Assembly (NCBI RefSeq): GCF_000710035.2
Contig: NZ_JMJJ01000007.1
Location: forward strand, 1-64,000
Source of the DNA: Pantoea ananatis LMG 2665
GTDB taxonomy: Bacteria; Pseudomonadota; Gammaproteobacteria; Enterobacterales; Enterobacteriaceae
DNA: 64,000 bases
Direction: 5' to 3'
Made by a program: the position numbers and the translations under genes. Shown piece after piece: positions 1 to 9,671 of this stretch; within the stretch, counting starts at the first letter, position 1; each line of letters opens with the position of its first letter. Under the pieces are notes generated by a model. It did no database searches. It was given only the letters and a program-made list of their open reading frames with translations, and was not told where the DNA came from.

Positions 1-64
1 CGATGGAGGCGCATTATAGGGATCCGATTTAATTGCACAACCCTTTTTTTGGATCTTTTTACTG
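1..64 (-). promoter_or_regulatory. rRNA operon P1 promoter, reading leftward out of the window
   Basis: Read on the minus strand, a TATAAT -10 box (13-18) is followed by a GC-rich discriminator (GCGCCTCC). A TTGTGC -35 box lies at 35-40 with a 16-base spacer, the short spacing typical of rrn P1 promoters. An A/T-rich tract upstream (41-60) resembles an UP element. In E. coli, rrsD starts next to yrdA in this same divergent arrangement, so a 16S gene probably begins just left of base 1. The boxes are seen; the operon itself lies outside the window. Confidence 0.8.
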
Positions 65-178
65 ACTGCCGAGAAAACATTCATATTGATTAGATCACCA
101 ACGATCCGGCGCAAAATCCCCTTGCCAGTTGGTCACAATCGCATCAGGCTGCCGGTAAACACAGTAAAGGAGAGCACA

Positions 179-745
179 ATGACTGTAGCGTTACGTCCTT
201 ATAAACATCTCTTCCCGCAGTTGGGTCTGCGCGTCATGGTTGATCCCACCAGCGTTGTGGCGGGTGACGTAATCATGGAAGACGATGTCGGTATCTGGCC
301 TCTGGTGGCTATTCGTGGTGATGTGAACCAGGTTCGCATCGGCGCCCGCACCAATATTCAGGATGGTAGCGTGCTGCATGTTACCCATAAGTCTGATGCT
401 AATCCTGCAGGTTTCCCACTGGTGATCGGTGAGGATGTTACTGTCGGACATAAAGCCATGCTGCACGGTTGTACTATTGGCAATCGCGTACTGGTTGGAA
501 TGGGGTCAATTGTGCTGGATGGCGTGATTGTTGAGGATGACGTTCTGATTGGTGCCGGGAGCCTGGTTCCTCCCGGTAAGCGGCTGGAAAGTGGTTATCT
601 TTATGTAGGCAGTCCGGTCAAACAGATCCGACCGCTGAATGAAAAAGAAATAGCAGGATTGCTCTACTCTGCCAGCAACTATGTCAGTTGGAAGAACGAC
701 TACCTGGCCGGCGACAGCCAGATCCATCCTTCATTATCGACCTGA
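179..745 (+). CDS. yrdA: Gamma-class carbonic anhydrase-like protein YrdA
   Basis: This is a 188-residue left-handed beta-helix (hexapeptide repeat) protein of the gamma carbonic anhydrase/YrdA family, presumably a cytosolic trimer binding a metal through histidines. Visible family signatures are GARTNIQDGSVLHV (residues ~57-70), VTVGHKAMLHGC with the metal-ligand type histidines, and repeated I/V-G-x-x rungs. The ATG at 179 is chosen because AAAGGAG precedes it at good spacing and the length fits the family (184 in E. coli); an upstream in-frame ATG at 86 would add unrelated residues. It is divergent from the rRNA promoter at the window edge, and its 3' end overlaps convergent yrdB by 46 bases. 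The physiological substrate is not known. Confidence 0.93.
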   Translation: MTVALRPYKHLFPQLGLRVMVDPTSVVAGDVIMEDDVGIWPLVAIRGDVNQVRIGARTNIQDGSVLHVTHKSDANPAGFPLVIGEDVTVGHKAMLHGCTIGNRVLVGMGSIVLDGVIVEDDVLIGAGSLVPPGKRLESGYLYVGSPVKQIRPLNEKEIAGLLYSASNYVSWKNDYLAGDSQIHPSLST

Positions 746-957
746 TCGTTACGGATACAGTCTTCCGCCTGATCTTCCAAATCCCAGCGATGGTCACGAA
801 ACAGTGCCATCGCATCCCCTTCCCCGAATTGTTGGTGTAAAGCCGTCACACTGATGGCACAGGTTAGCCCCATGCCATTGACCAAAACAGGGAAACAGAC
901 AGCCATTAATGTCGTATCCAGCGTTTCACGATCTGGAAACTGGATAGCCTGATTCAC
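700..957 (-). CDS. yrdB: Conserved hypothetical protein YrdB
   Basis: This 85-residue protein matches E. coli YrdB in length and in its ends: it begins [10 protein letters not shown] and finishes with the tryptophan-rich WIWLSPAR. It has no recognisable catalytic motif, signal peptide or membrane segment, and its function is unknown. Translation most likely starts at the GTG at 957, which gives the family length and overlaps the aroE stop codon in a GTGA arrangement, suggesting translational coupling. It is the last gene of the leftward dprA-smg-yrdD-tsaC-aroE-yrdB series, and its end overlaps yrdA tail to tail. Confidence 0.85.
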   Translation of the reverse strand: MNQAIQFPDRETLDTTLMAVCFPVLVNGMGLTCAISVTALHQQFGEGDAMALFRDHRWDLEDQAEDCIRNDQVDNEGWIWLSPAR

Positions 958-1772
958 GACGACACCTCCGCTTTCAATGACGCGATCACCGGCGCAATTT
1001 CCGGCATGATGCCATGCCATAAATGAAATGCATGCGCGGCTTGCCCCACCAGCATGCCTAATCCATCCGCAAGATGCGATGAACCCTGTTGTTGGCACCA
1101 GCGCAGAAAAGCGGTTAATCCGTTCTGATAAAACATGTCATAGCAGTGTAAATCAGCATGGATTAATGATGAGGGTAATGGCGGCACATCGCCATTAATG
1201 CCACTCGATGTCGCGTTAATCAGTAAATCAAATTGTTTACCACTCAGCGCATTAAATGAACATGCGCTCACCGCCCCATACTGTCCGAACGCCTTTGCCA
1301 TGCTTTGGGCACTCGCAGCCGTGCGGTTGACTAGCGTAATCGTCGTTCCCAGAGAAAGCAGAGGCAGGATAACGCCACGCGCTGCCCCACCAGCCCCCAT
1401 CAGTAAGACACGATCGCCTGGTTTGATCATCGACAGACGCTGAAGATCGCTGACTAAACCAATGCCGTCCGTATTGTCGCCAAGAATCTGTCCGTCCGGG
1501 CACTTTTTCAACGTGTTAACCGCCCCCGAGGTAGAAGCCCGCTCGGTCAGTTGATCGGCATATTCCCAGGCCTGCTGCTTGAAAGGTAACGTGATATTTG
1601 CGCCCGCTCCGCCTTGGGCAAAAAACGTCGTAACCGCCTCGGGGAAACTATCCACAGGCGCTTCAATACGATCATATTGAAGGGTGATCCCCGTTTGTCT
1701 GGCAAAAGCCTGATGGATTTGCGGCGACTTACTGTGGCTTATTGGGTGACCAAAAACGGCAAAATGTGTCAT
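954..1772 (-). CDS. aroE: Shikimate dehydrogenase (NADP-dependent)
   Basis: AroE reduces 3-dehydroshikimate to shikimate with NADPH, the fourth step of the common aromatic pathway, in the cytosol. The 272-residue product equals the E. coli length. It shows the N-terminal substrate site ([14 protein letters not shown], residues ~6-19), the catalytic Lys in NITLPFKQ (~59-66), NTDGIG, and the Rossmann glycine loop GAGGAARG (~126-133) with the NRT segment that selects NADP. It starts 3 bases after tsaC ends and overlaps yrdB by 4 bases, so it sits inside a tight operon. aroB and aroK lie at the far end of this window, not with aroE. Confidence 0.97.
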   Translation of the reverse strand: MTHFAVFGHPISHSKSPQIHQAFARQTGITLQYDRIEAPVDSFPEAVTTFFAQGGAGANITLPFKQQAWEYADQLTERASTSGAVNTLKKCPDGQILGDNTDGIGLVSDLQRLSMIKPGDRVLLMGAGGAARGVILPLLSLGTTITLVNRTAASAQSMAKAFGQYGAVSACSFNALSGKQFDLLINATSSGINGDVPPLPSSLIHADLHCYDMFYQNGLTAFLRWCQQQGSSHLADGLGMLVGQAAHAFHLWHGIMPEIAPVIASLKAEVSS

Positions 1773-1775
1773 CTG

Positions 1776-2348
1776 CTAACCCTGCCGTATCTGGTTGCCG
1801 CTGATGACGTCGCGGATCTCGGAGGGATTTAACCTGCCTCCCGTGTTCCCGTTGAGCACGGGGAACGCCGGACCAAACTGCCGTTTGACTTCATCTACTG
1901 TGCGACAGGGCGGCTGCCCTGAAAGATTCGCACTGGTTGACACCAGAGGCTTGCCAAACGCCCGGCACAACGCCTGAACGTCAGGATGATCGCTGACGCG
2001 AATAGCCAGAGAATCGAATTGTCCGGTTAACCAACGCGGCGTATGCGGTGCCGCAGGCACGACAAAGGTCACCGGGCCGGGCCAGCAGGCAAACATACGT
2101 TCACGCTGCATCGCCGTTAACACGTGATCGGAAACGTAGGGCATGAGCTGGCCATAATCGGCCGCTATCAGAATCAATCCTTTTTCCACGGGCCGCCGTT
2201 TCAACGCCAACAGCGCCATGACGGCCGATTCATTATCAGGATCGCAGCCCAGGCCGAATACCGCTTCTGTAGGGTAAGCAATGACTGCATGTTGCTTCAG
2301 ATGGTTCACACAATCCTGGAGTGAGCCGGAAACTGGTTGATTTTGCAT
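1776..2348 (-). CDS. tsaC: Threonylcarbamoyl-AMP synthase
   Basis: TsaC (YrdC/RimN) makes L-threonylcarbamoyladenylate from threonine, bicarbonate and ATP for the t6A37 modification of ANN-decoding tRNAs. The 190-residue protein is a single YrdC domain with the characteristic [12 protein letters not shown] (~25-36), the KRRP lysine segment, [10 protein letters not shown] and the STSANLSG motif (~138-145). The length matches the E. coli enzyme, and there is no C-terminal Sua5 domain. It lies 9 bases after yrdD and 3 bases before aroE on the same strand. Confidence 0.97.
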   Translation of the reverse strand: MQNQPVSGSLQDCVNHLKQHAVIAYPTEAVFGLGCDPDNESAVMALLALKRRPVEKGLILIAADYGQLMPYVSDHVLTAMQRERMFACWPGPVTFVVPAAPHTPRWLTGQFDSLAIRVSDHPDVQALCRAFGKPLVSTSANLSGQPPCRTVDEVKRQFGPAFPVLNGNTGGRLNPSEIRDVISGNQIRQG

Positions 2349-2357
2349 GATGATGTC

Positions 2358-2903
2358 TTACGTCTCTTCAATGATAGCTTTGCCACAACGTTTACTGGCG
2401 CAAAAAAGCCGGGTGCCTTGCGTGGTCTTTTTTTCAACTAAAAGTGGAAATTCACAATGCGGACAACGCCCGGCCACGGGTGTCAGGTTGACGGCAAACT
2501 GGCAGGCTGGATAGCGATCACAGGAATGAAACGTTTTACCAAAGCGCGATCGCCGCTGTACCAGTTTACCCTGCTGACACTGCGGGCAATCGAGAGTCGT
2601 CTCATCAGGTTTATCGATCGTTTCTGTGTAATCACATTCTGGATAATGGCTACAGCCAATGAACATACCAAAACGGCCCTGGCGTAATACTTTATCTGCG
2701 CCACATTGCGGGCAGGCGTGACCTTCCAGAACTTTCACAACGTGCCCGTCGGCCTGGTTGCCCAAGGGCCGAATGTAATCGCAGGCAGGGTAGTTTGCAC
2801 AGCCCAAAAAAGGGCCGTGTTTTCCTGAACGTATAACAAGTTCTGCCCCGCAAGCGGGGCAGGGATCCTGTTTACGCACAGTGAAGAGTGCGGTTTTACT
2901 CAT
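2358..2903 (-). CDS. yrdD: Topoisomerase I-type zinc-ribbon protein YrdD
   Basis: This 181-residue protein consists almost entirely of four zinc-ribbon modules of the topoisomerase I C-terminal type. The cysteine pairs are visible as CPACG/CANYPAC, CPQCG/CSHYPEC, CPQCQ/CDRYPAC and CPHCE/CASKRC. There is no topoisomerase catalytic domain. Single-stranded nucleic acid binding is the family-based guess; the real role is unknown. It lies between smg and tsaC in the same leftward operon. Confidence 0.9.
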   Translation of the reverse strand: MSKTALFTVRKQDPCPACGAELVIRSGKHGPFLGCANYPACDYIRPLGNQADGHVVKVLEGHACPQCGADKVLRQGRFGMFIGCSHYPECDYTETIDKPDETTLDCPQCQQGKLVQRRSRFGKTFHSCDRYPACQFAVNLTPVAGRCPHCEFPLLVEKKTTQGTRLFCASKRCGKAIIEET

Positions 2904-2925
2904 AACGATAATGCATCAGTGAAAT

Positions 2926-3399
2926 TTAATGCAGCATACCTTCGTTGACGTCGAATAACAGTTCTTCCATTTGTTGGTAGGCATTTTCACATCCTGGGAT
3001 GTTAAAAAGCACCATCAACACCACCCATTTAAGATCCTCAAGATCGAAATCAAGAGTATCAAGCGCCATGACACGTTCAATGACCATTTCTCGTGTTTCA
3101 AGGCTCAATACCTGAATTTGTTCCAGGAAGAGCAGGAAACCGCGGCTTTCGGCATCTAAACGCTTGCTCTCTTCATCTGTATAGATGCGCATGGAGAGCG
3201 GATCATTTGCCAGTAAAATTGGTGCGACCAGACCTTCCTGGTAGTCTGCCAACTTTTCTAACCAGTTCAACGCGTTATAAATGTCTTCGCGATGAAAACC
3301 GGCATCCGTCAAGTCATCTGTCAATCTGTCCTGATCAACACCCATTTCTGCTTCGTTGTGGATATAGGTCTCAAACAAGTACATGAGTACGTCGAACAT
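2926..3399 (-). CDS. smg: Smg family protein (DUF494)
   Basis: This 157-residue acidic protein is the same length as E. coli Smg (DUF494). It starts [19 protein letters not shown] and has an LxxxLxxAGF helix-turn-helix-like segment (residues ~26-45). It has no signal peptide or membrane segment. The function is unknown; its conserved position is just downstream of dprA. The start overlaps the dprA 3' end by 29 bases, consistent with coupled translation. Confidence 0.92.
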   Translation of the reverse strand: MFDVLMYLFETYIHNEAEMGVDQDRLTDDLTDAGFHREDIYNALNWLEKLADYQEGLVAPILLANDPLSMRIYTDEESKRLDAESRGFLLFLEQIQVLSLETREMVIERVMALDTLDFDLEDLKWVVLMVLFNIPGCENAYQQMEELLFDVNEGMLH

Positions 3400-4501
3400 G
3401 GCATGCCCTCCTCAATCGGACATAGCCGCCGGGTACAGCTGCGATCCATCCTGCTAACTCCAGTTCCAGCAACTGAGCTGTAATAACTGGCACAGGTTGG
3501 CCGGCACGTTCAGCGACAACGTCAACAGGTGTAACCTCATCACCTACGTTAGCCAACAGCTCGGCAAATGGCAATGGAGCATCGTCACTGGCATCAGAAT
3601 AAATTTCGTCTGATTGTGTAACAGGTAACCAGTTAAGCATAGCGCGTAAATCTTCAATGATGTTATTAGGATGTGCCACCAGCATTGCTCCCTGCTGAAT
3701 CAACCAGTTTGTTCCCTCACTGCCGCTGTTGCCCAATGCTCCAGGCAAGGCATAAACAGCGCGATTTTGCTCTAATGCGTAACGGGCTGTGACTAATGAA
3801 CCACTCTTTAATGACGCTTCAATGACTAACACGCCCTGGCTTAATCCGCTGATAATCCGGTTTCTGCGTGGAAACCGGTGTGCCAGAGGAAGTGCATCAA
3901 GCGGAAACTCGGATATCACCGCGCCCCCCTGCTCGACAATTTCCTGAGCCAGCGCAACATGCCTCCTGGGATAGAGGTGGGCCAGTCCGCTGCCCAGTAC
4001 CGCAACGGTTTTCCCCCTCACGTTCAGCGCAGCACGATGTGCAACACCATCAATACCGAGAGCCAGGCCGCTGGTGATGGTGAAGCCACTGAGCGACAAC
4101 GCCTGTGTGAACACGTCACACCAGTAACGACCGGAGTGAGAGCACTGGCGGCTGCCCACCACCGCCAGCTGCGATGTACCCAGAACGGAAGGATCGCCCT
4201 TTACATACAGCAAAGGAGGAAAACAGCTGATTTCAGTGAGCTGAGCGGGATAAAGCGGATCAAGGGCGGTAATCAAATGATGTAACGGGCTTTGCGACAG
4301 CCACTTGTTTACCGTTTTCAGCCAACCCGGGGAGAGATGATGGTAATGGTGGCGCTGTGAAACCTCTAATCCATTCTGGGTCAACACATCGTCAACATCT
4401 TTGCCTTCAGACAGTTGCTGTGCCGCCTTTAACCAACGCCTGCCGGTTAAGCCCGGTATAGTGCCCAGCCGCAGTAATTGCTCCCGTTTTCTCATCTTCA
4501 A
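3371..4501 (-). CDS. dprA: DNA-processing protein DprA (Smf)
   Basis: DprA binds incoming single-stranded DNA and loads RecA during natural transformation; in enterobacteria it is conserved although competence is rarely shown. The 376-residue protein has an N-terminal helical region (1-~100), a Rossmann-like DprA domain with VVGSRQCS (~115-122), [16 protein letters not shown] (~140-155), [13 protein letters not shown] and [11 protein letters not shown] (~212-222), and a C-terminal winged-helix (DprA_WH) domain from ~310. It is the first gene of the leftward series ending in yrdB and is divergent from def across 111 bases. hofQ, also tied to DNA uptake, is at the right edge of the window. Confidence 0.95.
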   Translation of the reverse strand: MKMRKREQLLRLGTIPGLTGRRWLKAAQQLSEGKDVDDVLTQNGLEVSQRHHYHHLSPGWLKTVNKWLSQSPLHHLITALDPLYPAQLTEISCFPPLLYVKGDPSVLGTSQLAVVGSRQCSHSGRYWCDVFTQALSLSGFTITSGLALGIDGVAHRAALNVRGKTVAVLGSGLAHLYPRRHVALAQEIVEQGGAVISEFPLDALPLAHRFPRRNRIISGLSQGVLVIEASLKSGSLVTARYALEQNRAVYALPGALGNSGSEGTNWLIQQGAMLVAHPNNIIEDLRAMLNWLPVTQSDEIYSDASDDAPLPFAELLANVGDEVTPVDVVAERAGQPVPVITAQLLELELAGWIAAVPGGYVRLRRACHVRRTHVLV

Positions 4502-4612
4502 AGCCCTCTGACAAGCATCGCGTCCCTCCGCAGAATGCTGTCAATCGGGTAGTAAAAAGTCTACAATATGAGGAAGTAATCTTTCCCTTTTAGAATTTAT
4601 ATCTGGATATTT

Positions 4613-5125
4613 ATGTCAGTTTTACAGGTATTACATTTCCCTGACGAGCGCCTGCGCAAAATTGCCGCGCCTGTTAAAGAAGTTAACGCGGACGTTCAGC
4701 GTATCGTCGATGATATGTTCGAAACCATGTATTCCGAAGAAGGTATCGGCCTTGCCGCGACGCAGGTGGATATTCATCAGCGCATCATTGTGATTGATGT
4801 CTCTGAAAACCGCGACGAACGCCTGGTCTTAATCAATCCTGAGCTGCTGGAAAAGAGCGGCGAAACGGGTATCGAAGAAGGTTGCCTGTCTATTCCTGAG
4901 CAACGTGCCTTTGTGCCTCGTGCCGAGCGGGTAAAAGTCCGTGCACTGGACCGCGAGGGTAAAAGCTTCGAACTTGAAACCGGTGATCTTCTTGCTATCT
5001 GCATCCAGCACGAAATCGACCATCTCGATGGTAAGCTGTTCATCGATTATCTTTCGCCTTTAAAGCGTCAGCGCATTAAAACAAAGTTAGAAAAGCTGGC
5101 GCGTCAAAATGCTCAGGCTTCCTGA
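4613..5125 (+). CDS. def: Peptide deformylase
   Basis: Def removes the formyl group from the N-terminal methionine of nascent proteins using Fe2+. All three class I motifs are present: GIGLAATQ (residues ~46-53), EGCLS with the metal Cys (~89-93), and HEIDH with the two metal His and catalytic Glu (~133-137). It is 170 residues, one more than E. coli. It begins the def-fmt pair, with fmt starting 20 bases later. A possible -10 (TACAAT, 4562-4567) lies about 45 bases before the start, but its -35 box is poor. Confidence 0.98.
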   Translation: MSVLQVLHFPDERLRKIAAPVKEVNADVQRIVDDMFETMYSEEGIGLAATQVDIHQRIIVIDVSENRDERLVLINPELLEKSGETGIEEGCLSIPEQRAFVPRAERVKVRALDREGKSFELETGDLLAICIQHEIDHLDGKLFIDYLSPLKRQRIKTKLEKLARQNAQAS

Positions 5126-5145
5126 GATCGGAATAAGGGATAAAC

Positions 5146-6090
5146 GTGTCTGCTCCGCTTAAAATTATCTTTGCTGGCACGCCAGACTTTGCAGCGCGTC
5201 ATCTTGACGCGCTGCTTGCTTCTGAGCATCAGATTGTCGGCGTCTTCACCCAGCCGGATCGTCCTGCAGGTCGCGGCAATAAGTTGACCGCCAGCCCGGT
5301 CAAGTCATTGGCCCAGGCTCACAACATTCCGGTATTTCAACCCCAATCCCTGCGCCCGGCCGAAAACCAACAGTTGGTTGCAGACTTACAGGCTGACGTC
5401 ATGGTTGTCGTCGCTTATGGGCTCATCCTGCCAAAAACCGTGCTTGAGATGCCCCGTTTGGGTTGTATCAACGTGCACGGTTCCCTGTTACCACGCTGGC
5501 GTGGCGCCGCGCCTATTCAGCGCGCACTCTGGGCGGGTGACAGCGAAACCGGCGTGACCATTATGCAGATGGATGTCGGGCTGGATACGGGTGACATGTT
5601 GTTAAAACTCGCCTGTCCGATTAGCGCTGAAGACACCAGCGCAACGCTTTACGATAAGCTGGCAGATCTTGGTCCGGCAGGGTTGATGACCACATTATCC
5701 CAGTTACGTGACGGTAACGCGCAGGCCGTTCAGCAGGATGAAAGTCTGGCTAACTACGCAGAAAAACTGAGCAAAGAAGAGGCGCGCCTTAACTGGACGT
5801 TGCCGGCTGAACAGCTGGAACGCTGCATTCGTGCTTTTAATCCCTGGCCGATAAGCTTCTTTATGGTGAATGACCAGCCGGTGAAAGTCTGGCAAGCCAG
5901 CGTCTTACCTCATGTCAACAAGCAGCCGGGAGAGATTATCCAGGCTGACAAACACGGCATTCACATTGCCACTGCCGACGGCGTGCTGAATTTACTTCAG
6001 CTTCAACCCGCCGGTAAAAAAACGATGTCAGCACAGGACCTGCTTAACTCGCGTCGCGAATGGTTTGAAACCGGCACGCTTCTGGACTGA
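5146..6090 (+). CDS. fmt: Methionyl-tRNA formyltransferase
   Basis: Fmt formylates Met-tRNAfMet with 10-formyltetrahydrofolate, supplying the group that Def later removes. The 314-residue product (315 in E. coli) has the N-terminal formyltransferase fold with [10 protein letters not shown] (~11-20), the catalytic [19 protein letters not shown] region (Asn and His near 109-111) and DTGDM. The C-terminal tRNA-binding domain follows from ~205. It lies directly after def, and a strong hairpin follows its stop codon before rsmB. Confidence 0.98.
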   Translation: MSAPLKIIFAGTPDFAARHLDALLASEHQIVGVFTQPDRPAGRGNKLTASPVKSLAQAHNIPVFQPQSLRPAENQQLVADLQADVMVVVAYGLILPKTVLEMPRLGCINVHGSLLPRWRGAAPIQRALWAGDSETGVTIMQMDVGLDTGDMLLKLACPISAEDTSATLYDKLADLGPAGLMTTLSQLRDGNAQAVQQDESLANYAEKLSKEEARLNWTLPAEQLERCIRAFNPWPISFFMVNDQPVKVWQASVLPHVNKQPGEIIQADKHGIHIATADGVLNLLQLQPAGKKTMSAQDLLNSRREWFETGTLLD

Positions 6091-6096
6091 CCCTCA

Positions 6097-6119
6097 GGCC
6101 CGGCAAAACCGGGCCTTTT
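6097..6119 (+). terminator. Hairpin with T-run between fmt and rsmB
   Basis: A 7-bp GC-only stem (GGCCCGG / CCGGGCC) with a 5-base loop is followed by TTTT. It has the form of a short rho-independent terminator. Because rsmB and trkA follow on the same strand, it may act as a partial terminator that separates def-fmt from rsmB-trkA rather than as a full stop. Confidence 0.6.
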
Positions 6120-6137
6120 GCTTGATGGCACTATCTT

Positions 6138-7439
6138 ATGACTAAATCAACCAATCTTCGTAGCCTGTCTGCTCAACTGATCGAACGCGTTGTCGATAAA
6201 GGCGAATCACTCAATACCGCCTTGCCCGCGGCACAGAAAAAACTCTCAGATAAAGATGCTGCCCTGGTACAAGAGATCTGCTTTGGTGTACTGCGCACGT
6301 TACCGCAGCTAGAAGCGCTGATCGGCAAACTGATGGAACGTCCCTTAACGGGTAAGCAGCGTACGCTGCATTTCCTGATTATGGTGGGCTTATATCAGCT
6401 ACTTTATACACGCGTGCCCGCTCATGCAGCATTAGCGGAGACAGTGGCCGGGGCGGAGGTGCTGAAACGCGCAAACCTGAAAGGATTAATCAATGGCGTC
6501 TTGCGCCAGTTCCAGCGTCAGCAGGAAGCCCTTCTTGCCAGTATTCAGGATGGTCCTCAGCGTCATCTTCATCCGGGCTGGTTACTGAACCGGCTTCAGC
6601 AGGCATGGCCAGAGCAGTGGCAGCAAATTGTTGAGGCAAACAACCAGCGACCACCGATGTGGTTGCGTGTTAATCGCCAACATCATTCACGTGACAGCTG
6701 GCTGGCGCGCCTCACCGCAGAGGAGAAGAGTGCTGCTGTCGCCCAAGATGTGCCAGAAGCGCTGCGTCTTGCGGCGCCTGCACCGGTTACTCTGCTGCCT
6801 GGCTTTGAGCAAGGCTGGTTTACGGTACAGGATCTCTCCGCTCAACGCTGTGCGCTTCTGCTTGAGCCAAAAAACGGTGAGCAGATTCTGGATCTCTGCG
6901 CGGCGCCGGGAGGGAAAACGACCCACATTCTGGAGATTGCTCCCGAGGCACAGGTGCTTGCTGTCGATGTTGATGCCCAACGACTGAAACGCGTGAATGA
7001 AAATCTGACTCGTCTGGGGATGACCGCCGAGGTAAAACAGGGAGATGGGCGCACGCCGCAGCAGTGGTGCGACCAACGTCAGTTTGACCGCATTTTGCTG
7101 GATGCGCCCTGCTCAGCGACCGGCGTTATCCGCCGGCATCCCGACATTAAGTGGTTACGTCGCGATCGCGACATTGCAGAGCTGGCCGCATTACAACGTG
7201 AAATTCTGGATGCGACCTGGCCGCTGCTCAAACCCGGCGGTACGATGATCTATGCAACCTGCTCTGTCTTACCGGACGAGAACCAGCGGCAAATCAGCGA
7301 GTTCATCGAGCGTCACGCTGATGCGGAAGCGGTTTCATTGTCCGGCGCGCCCCTGAACGGTTGGCAGGTCTTTCCCGAGGCAGAAGGCGGAGATGGTTTT
7401 TTCTACGCTAAGCTGGTGAAACGCACGGGTCCACTCTGA
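6138..7439 (+). CDS. rsmB: 16S rRNA m5C967 methyltransferase
   Basis: RsmB methylates C967 of 16S rRNA with AdoMet. The 433-residue protein (429 in E. coli) has an N-terminal NusB-like RNA-binding domain (1-~140). The Rossmann methyltransferase core follows with [13 protein letters not shown] (~252-264), AVDVD, and the two cysteines of the m5C RNA methyltransferase mechanism in DAPCSATG and YATCSV. It starts 47 bases after fmt and ends 17 bases before trkA, whose start it probably couples to. Confidence 0.97.
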   Translation: MTKSTNLRSLSAQLIERVVDKGESLNTALPAAQKKLSDKDAALVQEICFGVLRTLPQLEALIGKLMERPLTGKQRTLHFLIMVGLYQLLYTRVPAHAALAETVAGAEVLKRANLKGLINGVLRQFQRQQEALLASIQDGPQRHLHPGWLLNRLQQAWPEQWQQIVEANNQRPPMWLRVNRQHHSRDSWLARLTAEEKSAAVAQDVPEALRLAAPAPVTLLPGFEQGWFTVQDLSAQRCALLLEPKNGEQILDLCAAPGGKTTHILEIAPEAQVLAVDVDAQRLKRVNENLTRLGMTAEVKQGDGRTPQQWCDQRQFDRILLDAPCSATGVIRRHPDIKWLRRDRDIAELAALQREILDATWPLLKPGGTMIYATCSVLPDENQRQISEFIERHADAEAVSLSGAPLNGWQVFPEAEGGDGFFYAKLVKRTGPL

Positions 7440-7456
7440 AAAGGCATTGATAAGCG

Positions 7457-8833
7457 ATGAAAATCATAATTCTTGGTGCTGGTCAGGTCGGCGGCACACT
7501 GGCAGAAAACCTGGTTGGTGAAAATAACGATATTACCGTTGTGGATACAGACTCAACGCGGTTACGCCAACTGCAGGACAAATTTGATTTACGTGTCGTG
7601 CAGGGCCATGGTTCTCACCCACGTATTCTCCGTGAGGCCGGTGCAGAGGATGCCGATATGCTGGTTGCCGTGACCAGCTCGGATGAAACCAATATGATTG
7701 CCTGCCAAATCGCTTATTCGCTTTTCAACACGCCAAATCGCATCGCCCGTATCCGTGCGGCGGACTATCTGCGCGACGCCGATAAACTGTTTATTCCTGA
7801 AGCCGTGCCCATCGATCATTTGATTTCGCCTGAGCAACTGGTCATCGACAACATATATCGTCTGATTCAGTATCCTGGTGCACTGCAGGTCGTTAACTTT
7901 GCCGAAGGTAAGGTCAGTCTTGCCGTTGTCAAAGCCTATTATGGCGGTCCGCTCGTAGGCAATCCGCTGTCGATCCTGCGGGACCATATGCCACATATCG
8001 ATACGCGCGTGGCGGCAATCTTCCGTCAGGATCGCCCTATCCGTCCACAGGGATCCACCATTATTGAAGCAGGGGATGAGGTCTTTTTCATTGCCGCAAG
8101 CCAGCATATTCGTGCAGTCATGAGTGAAATGCAGCGGCTGGAAAAACCCTATAAACGCATCATGTTGGTGGGCGGCGGAAATATTGGTTTTGGCCTGGCG
8201 CAGCGGCTTGAGAAAAATTACAGCGTCAAACTCATTGAGCGTAATCCTCAGCGTGCTGCCGAGCTGGCAGAACAGTTACATGATACAGTGGTGTTCTATG
8301 GTGATGCGTCCGATCAGGAGCTGCTGGCGGAAGAGCACATCGAGCAGGTCGACTTATTCATTGCCGTCACCAACGATGACGAAGCGAATATTATGTCGGC
8401 CATGCTGGCTAAAAAAATGGGTGCCAAGAAAGTCATGGTGCTGATACAACGACGGGCTTACGTCGATCTGGTCCAGGGCAGCGTAATTGATATTGCCATT
8501 TCGCCACAGCAGGCCACGATTTCAGCCCTGTTAGGGCACGTGCGCAAAGCGGACATTGTAGGCGTTTCGTCTTTACGCCGCGGTATTGCCGAAGCCATTG
8601 AAGCCATTGCGCACGGTGATGAAACCACCTCACGCGTGGTGGGACGGTCAATTGATGATATCAAGCTTCCACCAGGCACATTGATTGGTGCGGTGGTTCG
8701 CGGCGATGATGTGATGATAGCGAATGACAACCTGCGTATTGAACAGGGCGACCACGTCGTCATGTTTTTAACCGATAAGAAATTTGTACCGGACGTCGAA
8801 CGCCTGTTTCAGCCAAGTCCGTTCTTCCTGTAA
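7457..8833 (+). CDS. trkA: Trk potassium uptake NAD-binding regulator TrkA
   Basis: TrkA is the peripheral membrane RCK subunit that gates the TrkH/TrkG potassium channel. The 458-residue protein (same as E. coli) is an internal duplication of TrkA_N plus TrkA_C. Nucleotide-binding loops are [10 protein letters not shown] (~7-16) and [10 protein letters not shown] (~239-248), each followed by an acidic end of beta2 (VVDTD; LIERN). It has no membrane segment. It is the last gene of the def-fmt-rsmB-trkA group; mscL follows after 107 bases, so two osmotic-response genes are adjacent. Confidence 0.98.
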   Translation: MKIIILGAGQVGGTLAENLVGENNDITVVDTDSTRLRQLQDKFDLRVVQGHGSHPRILREAGAEDADMLVAVTSSDETNMIACQIAYSLFNTPNRIARIRAADYLRDADKLFIPEAVPIDHLISPEQLVIDNIYRLIQYPGALQVVNFAEGKVSLAVVKAYYGGPLVGNPLSILRDHMPHIDTRVAAIFRQDRPIRPQGSTIIEAGDEVFFIAASQHIRAVMSEMQRLEKPYKRIMLVGGGNIGFGLAQRLEKNYSVKLIERNPQRAAELAEQLHDTVVFYGDASDQELLAEEHIEQVDLFIAVTNDDEANIMSAMLAKKMGAKKVMVLIQRRAYVDLVQGSVIDIAISPQQATISALLGHVRKADIVGVSSLRRGIAEAIEAIAHGDETTSRVVGRSIDDIKLPPGTLIGAVVRGDDVMIANDNLRIEQGDHVVMFLTDKKFVPDVERLFQPSPFFL

Positions 8834-8940
8834 AAAATTCAGGGCTGTGTCTGACATCATTTAGCAAATTGTTCGCAGCAATGGCAAATATGGCAAGCTT
8901 TGTTAAACTTTATGGCATTGGCTAAGGCAAGGAGAGAAGT

Positions 8941-9351
8941 ATGAGTTTATTCAAAGAGTTTCGTGATTTTGCGATGCGCGGCAATGTGGTTGACCTGGCA
9001 GTCGGTGTCATCATTGGTGCGGCATTTGGTAAAATTGTTTCATCATTGGTGGCGAACATCATTATGCCACCTTTGGGTTTGCTGATTGGCGGCGTTGATT
9101 TCAAATCGTTTAGTTGGGTGCTTAAACCCGCCGTAGGTAATGCGCCCGCTGTCGTCATGGAATATGGTGTTTTCCTGCAAACCGTATTTGATTTCATCAT
9201 TGTTGCTTTTGCTATCTTCATGGCAATCAAGTTGATGAACAAACTGTATAAAAAGAAAGAAGTGGAAAAACCGGCCCCCAAACCTACAAACGAAGAACTG
9301 CTTCTGACCGAAATTCGCGACTTACTTAAACAACAAAACACGAAAATTTAA
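8941..9351 (+). CDS. mscL: Large-conductance mechanosensitive channel
   Basis: MscL is a homopentameric inner-membrane channel that opens under hypo-osmotic shock. The 136 residues match E. coli in length. The N-terminal amphipathic helix ([15 protein letters not shown]), TM1 with the glycine-rich gate [17 protein letters not shown] (~16-32), TM2 (~77-98) and the charged RKKE-like cytoplasmic helix are visible. AAGGAGAGAAGT gives a strong ribosome-binding site before the ATG. It converges with arfA and overlaps its annotated 3' end by 26 bases. Confidence 0.98.
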   Translation: MSLFKEFRDFAMRGNVVDLAVGVIIGAAFGKIVSSLVANIIMPPLGLLIGGVDFKSFSWVLKPAVGNAPAVVMEYGVFLQTVFDFIIVAFAIFMAIKLMNKLYKKKEVEKPAPKPTNEELLLTEIRDLLKQQNTKI

Positions 9352-9586
9352 ACGACGAAGCCGCTTCAACGCGGCTTTTTTGTGCCCAAAAAGCAGAAGG
9401 CCAGTGATAAACGGCTTGCTTATCACTGGCCTCCCAGTCTTTTCCTTTTCCATGTTTTGCTTTACGTTTGAAACTGCCCTTCCCTTTTTGTTTCTGTTCG
9501 ACCCGCTGTCTGAAGAGAGGATCGTGTAACAATGCCTGTAAGGCGTTATCCTGTATTTGCCCTTTCGTATGGCGATAACTGGACAT
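9326..9586 (-). CDS. arfA: Alternative ribosome-rescue factor ArfA
   Basis: ArfA recruits RF2 to ribosomes stalled without a stop codon, as a backup to tmRNA. The N-terminal ~54 residues ([20 protein letters not shown] onward, with [10 protein letters not shown] and a basic [21 protein letters not shown] stretch) match E. coli ArfA. The full frame is 86 residues, longer than the 72 of E. coli, but codons 52-63 lie in a 13-bp perfect hairpin. In E. coli such a hairpin is cut by RNase III or ends transcription, so the functional product comes from a non-stop mRNA and the residues after the hairpin are normally not kept. zntR, which follows in E. coli, is absent here. Confidence 0.9.
   Translation of the reverse strand: MSSYRHTKGQIQDNALQALLHDPLFRQRVEQKQKGKGSFKRKAKHGKGKDWEASDKQAVYHWPSAFWAQKSRVEAASSFKFSCFVV
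9358..9381 (+). terminator. mscL: mscL terminator
   Basis: A 7-bp stem (AAGCCGC / GCGGCTT) with a 6-base loop runs into a T6 tract just 6 bases after the mscL stop codon. It is a standard rho-independent terminator for the rightward transcript. It also lies inside the 3' part of the arfA reading frame on the other strand. Confidence 0.85.
9398..9432 (-). terminator. arfA: Perfect hairpin inside the arfA coding frame
   Basis: A 13-bp perfect inverted repeat (AGGCCAGTGATAA / TTATCACTGGCCT) encloses a 9-base loop. On the minus strand it is followed by TCTGCTTTTT, so it can act as a terminator as well as a double-stranded RNase III target. It covers arfA codons 52-63. In E. coli the equivalent element makes arfA mRNA non-stop so that tmRNA destroys the peptide unless tmRNA is lacking; the same role is inferred here. 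Confidence 0.8.
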
Positions 9587-9671
9587 AATTTCTCCGTGTC
9601 GTTGATAGAAATAAGGCTGTTAAAGATGCAGCAGCCACTATTATACGCGGATGCTGACGACATAAAACATG

